DNA of 64,000 nt, from positions 558,001 through 622,000 of the forward strand of contig CBDAQM010000004.1 in the NCBI GenBank assembly GCA_965199095.1. Direction: 5' to 3'. The notes beneath the pieces are model-generated. The model did not search any database and was not told the DNA's origin. It saw only the letters and a list, made by a program, of their open reading frames with translations. The position numbers and the translations under genes were made by a program. Source of the stretch: LMUY01 sp965199095 (lineage in GTDB: Bacteria > Pseudomonadota > Alphaproteobacteria > Acetobacterales > Acetobacteraceae). This document shows positions 61,201 to 64,000 of this stretch, piece after piece (position 1 is the stretch's first letter; each line of letters begins with the position of its first letter).

Positions 61201-61353
61201 CAGTTGGGTCGACACCTCGATGGTCGGGAAATCCACCTGCGGCAACGCCGAGACCGGCAGCGCGCTGTAGCCGAGCAGCCCGGCCAGCAGCACGGCCACC
61301 GCCAGCAGCCCCGTCGCGATCGGCCGCGCGATGAACGGGGCGGAGATGTTCAT
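58210..61353 (-). CDS. mdtB: RND multidrug efflux permease, MdtB-like
   Basis: RND permease of 1047 residues, first of the two pump genes. The N terminus MNISAPFIARPIATGLLAVA and SALPQVDFPTIEVSTQLPGA match MdtB. Proton-relay aspartates lie in GFVVDDAIVMIENVV. Large periplasmic domains are at about 40-330 and 560-860. The ATG at 61353 lies seven bases after the adaptor gene stop, so the two are co-transcribed. Confidence 0.93.
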   Translation of the reverse strand: MNISAPFIARPIATGLLAVAVLLAGLLGYSALPVSALPQVDFPTIEVSTQLPGASPEVTATLITASLERQFGEITGLSSMESTSSEGTSEITLQFNLTRSMDGAAQDVQAAINAAAGTLPSTLPYPPVYSKVNPADAPIVTLALTSDTVPLDAVADAADTLLQPKLSQIDGVGKVTVQGGLRRAIRVRIDPARLAAYNLSMEDIRTAVSAANVNGAKGGFDGKAQAFALATNDQLLTPEAYRTLVISYKDGAPLRLRDVGTVIADVENNRVVSALNGKPAVILDIQRQPGANIVQTVADIRTALPQLERSLPSGVRLSVVTDRTETIRASVADVQFTLLLAIVLVIAVIYLFLGSWRATVIPGVALPLSLIGTFGVMSLLGYGLDNLSLMALTVSTGFVVDDAIVMIENVVRYIEQGVPPLQAAYQGAKQIGFTIVSLTVSLIAVFIPLLFMTGVVGRLFNEFAVTLAVSVVVSAVVSLTLTPMMCGRLLRPLQEEHKPLLLARLFEDAFRRTTAGYRRTLAWALSAQSLVLLIAGATLVGTVLLYVVIPKGFLPAQDTGVIVAVTEASQAVSIPAMAKLQAQFADAVARDPAVASVASFVGAGSINATPNAGRVTIALKPQAQRDPVAVVQQRVQRIADAIPGLSVFTQPVQDIQIGTRISRTQYQYTLVDTDAAELAEWAPRLLDRLKRTPGLRNVATDQQDEGLVTRITVDREAAQRLGVSMQTIQDVLYDSFGQRQISTIFSQANQYRVVLEADPSWQADPASLLRLRVPGVLSAQGQSTTSGATVTGAAQSLIPLSAVATITRTVGPLAITHEQQFPSVTLSFDTAEGTSLGDAVTAVANAEQDLGLPETVTGSYSGDAAEFQRSLASEPWLIGAAVVVIYIVLGVLYESTIHPVTILSTLPSAGIGALLALMAFGLDLSLVALVGIVLLMGIVKKNAIMMIDFAVEAERERGLTPEAAIEEACLLRFRPIMMTTFAALLGALPLVMEHGTGSELRFPLGVTIVGGLLLSQLLTLYTTPVIYVTFERLRLRFSGRMRPLAAE

Positions 61354-61360
61354 GCCGGCG

Positions 61361-62599
61361 TCACGGCGCGGCGGAGGCGCGCTGCCGCCCCTGACCGGGT
61401 GCGCGACGGCGGCGCTCCGGCGCCTGCGCCTGCGCCGGCTCGCCCGGAGTCTGCACCGTCACCTTGGCCCCGTCCGTCAGGCGGGAGGCGCCGTCCGTCA
61501 CCACCTCGTCGCCCGGCTCCAGCCCGGCGGTGACGACCGAGATCGACTCGTCCTCGTGCCCCACCTGCACGGTCTTGCGTTCCACCGTGTCGTCCGGCTT
61601 CACCAGGTAGACGTAGCTGCCCTGCGGTCCGCGCTGGATGGCGGTGGGCGGCACGGTGGTCATGTCGTGCTGCGTGTCGATCAGCAGGCGGACATTGATG
61701 AAGCCGCCCGGCCACAGCGCCAGGTTCGGGTTCGGGAAAGTCGCCTTCAGCTTGATGGTGCCGGTGGATTGGTCGACCGTGTTGTCCAGCACCGCGACCC
61801 GGCCGCGATCCAGCACGGTCTTGCCATCATTGGCGACGCCCTGCGGCAGCGCCAACACCTGCGGCGCCTCGTTGCGCATCGCGTTGGCCACGGCGCCGAG
61901 CGTCTGCTGCGGCAGGGTGAAGACGACGGAGATCGGCTGCAACTGAGTGATGACCGTCAGCGGCGTGGTATCGGCGGCGTGCACGATGTTGCCCTGGTCG
62001 ACCTGGCGGATGCCGGTGCGCCCGTTCAGCGGGCTGCTGATGGTGGTGTAGGACAGGTTGGTGCGGGCGGTGTCGATCTGCGCCTGGTCCTGGCGGATTT
62101 GCGCCTCCAACTGCGCCACCGTCGATTTCTGCGTGTCGGAGGTCTGGGCGGAGGTGTAGGCGGTCGCCGCCAGCTTCTGGTAGCGCACCAGGTCGACCCG
62201 GGCGTTGGCCAGGTTGGCGTCGTCCTGCGCCTTCTTTGCCACCGCCTGGTCCAGGGCGGCCTGGTACGGCCGGGCATCAATCAGGGCGAGCACGTCGCCG
62301 GTCCGCACGTCCTGGCCTTCCTTGAACCGCACGTCGGTCAGCGGTCCGTCGATCATCGCCTTAACGGTGACGGTGTTGAACGCCTGCACGGTGCCCAGCG
62401 CATCCAGGTAGACCGGCACGTCCCGCTTCACGGCTTCGGCGGCCAGCACCGGGATGGGGTCGGCGTTGGGGCCGCGCCGACGTCCGCCGCGGCCGCCCCG
62501 CGCTTCCTGCGTCGTGGGCGTGCGGACGAAGGCATGCCAGCCAGCCCAACCGAGGCCGCCCAGCACGATCAGGAGCAGTATCAGGCGACCGATTTTCAT
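61361..62599 (-). CDS. mdtA: RND efflux periplasmic adaptor subunit, MdtA-like
   Basis: Membrane-fusion protein of 412 residues that joins the pump to the outer-membrane channel. An N-terminal anchor (about 5-22) precedes a glycine/arginine-rich stretch. The lipoyl-like half-motifs are TVTVKAMIDGPLTDVRFKEG and SSPLNGRTGIRQVDQGNIV, with a coiled hairpin between them (about 95-175). The C-terminal tail is rich in arginine, proline and glutamine. Start ATG 62599 overlaps the channel gene stop by four bases. Confidence 0.92.
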   Translation of the reverse strand: MKIGRLILLLIVLGGLGWAGWHAFVRTPTTQEARGGRGGRRRGPNADPIPVLAAEAVKRDVPVYLDALGTVQAFNTVTVKAMIDGPLTDVRFKEGQDVRTGDVLALIDARPYQAALDQAVAKKAQDDANLANARVDLVRYQKLAATAYTSAQTSDTQKSTVAQLEAQIRQDQAQIDTARTNLSYTTISSPLNGRTGIRQVDQGNIVHAADTTPLTVITQLQPISVVFTLPQQTLGAVANAMRNEAPQVLALPQGVANDGKTVLDRGRVAVLDNTVDQSTGTIKLKATFPNPNLALWPGGFINVRLLIDTQHDMTTVPPTAIQRGPQGSYVYLVKPDDTVERKTVQVGHEDESISVVTAGLEPGDEVVTDGASRLTDGAKVTVQTPGEPAQAQAPERRRRAPGQGRQRASAAP

Positions 62600-64000
62600 G
62601 TTGATCCAACCGTGCCCGGCAGCGTCCATCCGCCGCCCAGCGCTTTGTAAAGATTGATGAGCGCCTGGAAATGCGCAAGCCGCACCTGCGCCAGCGCGTC
62701 CTGGTCGGAAAACAGCGTCGTCTGCGTGTTCAGCACGGTGGTGATGTCGACGGTGCCGGCGGCAAGCTGGGAGCGGGCGATGTCGGCCGCACGCTGCGCC
62801 ACGGCCACCGCCGTCCGCTCCAGGTCTTCCTGCTGCGCGGCGTAGCGCACGGCCACCAGGTAGGTGTCGGCATCCTGGAACGCCTGCAGCACGGCCTGGC
62901 GGTAATCCGCCACCAATTCGGCGAAGCGGCCCTTCGCCTGGTTGAGGTCGCCTTGTTTCAGCCCGTTGTCGAAGATGGTCTGCGTCACGGAGGCCGCGGC
63001 GGTGAACAACAGGCTGCCGGGCCCCAGCAGGCTGGACAGCGCCAGGCTCTCGATCCCGCCCTGGCTCGTGAGCTGCACGGCCGGGAAGAACGCGGCCCGG
63101 GCGGCCCGGACATTCCCGTTCTGCGACACCAGATTGGCCTCCGCCTCGGCCACGTCCGGCCGGCGCGCCAACAATTCGGACGGCAGGCCGCTGCCGATGG
63201 CCGGCACGGGCAGGTTGAACAGCGTGTCCGCCTTGATCGTGATGGATTCCGGCGGCCGCCCGACCAGGGTCGCGAGCGCGATCACCTGCTGTTCCAACTG
63301 GCTCTGGAACGCCGGGATCTGGGCGGCTTCGCCGGCGACCAGCGCCTCCTGCTGCGCCACGTCCAGCGCCGTGTCGGTGCCGACCTGCATGCGCACCTGG
63401 AACACCTTCAACGTCGCCTGGGCGTCCCGCAGGTTGCGGTTGGCGACGGCCAGGCGGTCGGCCGCGCCCAGCGCCTGGAAATAGGTGGTCGCCACGGAGG
63501 TGACGACGGTCAACGCCACCACGTCCTGGTCGAACCGGCTCGACAAGGCGGCGGCCTCGGCCGCTTCATAGGTGGCGCGGTTCTTGCCCCAGAAATCCAC
63601 CTCGTAGCTGATGGCGCCCTGTGCGCTGTACTGGCGGCTGTCGGTGTAGCGGCTGGCATTGCCGCTGCCGCCGGTGACCACGGTGCTGCCGGTGGTGTTC
63701 GTGGTCTGCGTCGTGGTGCCGGCCCCGGTGTTGGTGCTGGAGGTGACGCCGCTGCTGCCGGTGGTGACGCCGGACACGCCGCCGCCGCGGCCGGTGGAGC
63801 CGATGCGGCTGTAGCTGGCGTTGCCGGTGGCGCTGATGGTGGGCAGCAGGGGCGAGCCGGAGATCGAGACCTGCGCGTCCGCCTGCACCACCCGGGCGGC
63901 GGCGGCGGCCAGGTCCTGGTTGTTGGCCTTGGCGTCCGCGATCAGCCGGTCGAGCTCCGGGGAGCCGAAGGCGTGCCACCACTCGACCGCCGGCCAGGCG
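62596..64000 (-). CDS. Outer-membrane efflux channel, NodT/OprM family (5' end outside window)
   Basis: Outer-membrane factor of the RND pump. The frame is open to the last base, reading WWHAFGSPELDRLIADA at the first visible part, so the start and lipoprotein signal lie beyond the window. The helical repeats include VALTVVTSVATTYFQALGAA and RRPDVAEAEANLVSQNGNVR, both conserved in this family. A stretch of glycine, serine and threonine (63640-63810) is unusually long and may form an extracellular loop. It is the first known gene of the efflux operon. Confidence 0.92.
   Translation of the reverse strand, partial: AWPAVEWWHAFGSPELDRLIADAKANNQDLAAAAARVVQADAQVSISGSPLLPTISATGNASYSRIGSTGRGGGVSGVTTGSSGVTSSTNTGAGTTTQTTNTTGSTVVTGGSGNASRYTDSRQYSAQGAISYEVDFWGKNRATYEAAEAAALSSRFDQDVVALTVVTSVATTYFQALGAADRLAVANRNLRDAQATLKVFQVRMQVGTDTALDVAQQEALVAGEAAQIPAFQSQLEQQVIALATLVGRPPESITIKADTLFNLPVPAIGSGLPSELLARRPDVAEAEANLVSQNGNVRAARAAFFPAVQLTSQGGIESLALSSLLGPGSLLFTAAASVTQTIFDNGLKQGDLNQAKGRFAELVADYRQAVLQAFQDADTYLVAVRYAAQQEDLERTAVAVAQRAADIARSQLAAGTVDITTVLNTQTTLFSDQDALAQVRLAHFQALINLYKALGGGWTLPGTVGST

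Noticed and set aside
63640..63810. A low-complexity G/S/T stretch in the outer-membrane factor, considered as a tandem repeat
   Set aside because: The codons do not repeat with a fixed period; it reads as one flexible loop.
1..64000. CRISPR arrays, rRNA genes, phage integrases and complete insertion sequences
   Set aside because: Looked for by eye and not found; the only repeated structures are the inverted-repeat elements listed.

Overview
The window is GC-rich bacterial chromosome whose gene content points to an alphaproteobacterium, most likely of the Rhodospirillales/Acetobacteraceae kind. The signs are the hisS-prfA-prmC order followed by a DUF4167 gene, two ClpS adaptors, an ATP12-type F1-ATPase chaperone, a phasin, and a che operon with cheD. 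Most genes are tightly packed and many overlap by 1 to 13 bases. No prophage, CRISPR array or complete insertion sequence was seen. This taxonomic call is an inference from gene families, not from a marker search.

Layout. 1-3.8 kb: translation genes (partial hisS, prfA, prmC), DUF4167 and exonuclease III. 3.8-10.8 kb: a class II aldolase facing an operon of amidohydrolase, two peptide-type ABC permeases, a binding protein and an amidase, with no ATPase gene. 11.1-18.6 kb: a chemotaxis operon (STAS, cheY, cheA, cheW, cheR, cheB, cheY, cheD) ending in three poorly known small genes. 18.7-23.5 kb: a glycogen-debranching-like enzyme divergent from pckA, a pterin dehydratase and a small zincin. 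23.5-28.9 kb (minus strand): a flavin halogenase-like enzyme, a FabG-like reductase, a hotdog dehydratase, a nitroreductase, an M20 peptidase and an esterase. 28.9-30.5 kb: a less GC-rich patch with a small ORF and an XRE regulator. 30.5-34.2 kb: clpS-clpA-DUF427 and a phasin. 34.5-40.1 kb: a D,D-carboxypeptidase, map, a NagA-MurQ fusion, anmK and a second clpS. 40.5-45.6 kb: ilvD, a GMC oxidoreductase and zwf. 45.9-51 kb: tRNA-Ala(CGC), an RluC-type synthase, AsmA, ATP12, acylphosphatase and a BI-1 membrane protein. 51.2-55.1 kb: a quinone reductase, a serine hydrolase, a ParDE toxin-antitoxin pair and a DenD-like epimerase. 55.1-64 kb: an MdtABC-like tripartite RND efflux operon, cut by the window end.

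How genes work together. PrmC methylates the GGQ glutamine of the RF1 encoded just upstream. AnmK and the NagA-MurQ fusion would turn anhydro-MurNAc into GlcNAc-6-P and then GlcN-6-P, next to a cell-wall carboxypeptidase. ClpS1 and ClpS2 would deliver N-degron substrates to ClpA. The che genes form a complete excitation and adaptation core, but no receptor or flagellar gene is present here.

The most unusual part is the 3' end of the che operon (17208-18636). It encodes a small protein with CheZ-like features, a receiver domain that has lost its phospho-acceptor but carries a near-copy of the FliM CheY-binding peptide at its C terminus, and a protein that looks like an Hpt domain without its histidine. 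Other points of interest are the NagA-MurQ fusion, a ParE toxin gene whose best start is AUU, long inverted-repeat elements that have become the C-terminal codons of neighbouring genes, and a small halogenase/FabG/dehydratase cassette.
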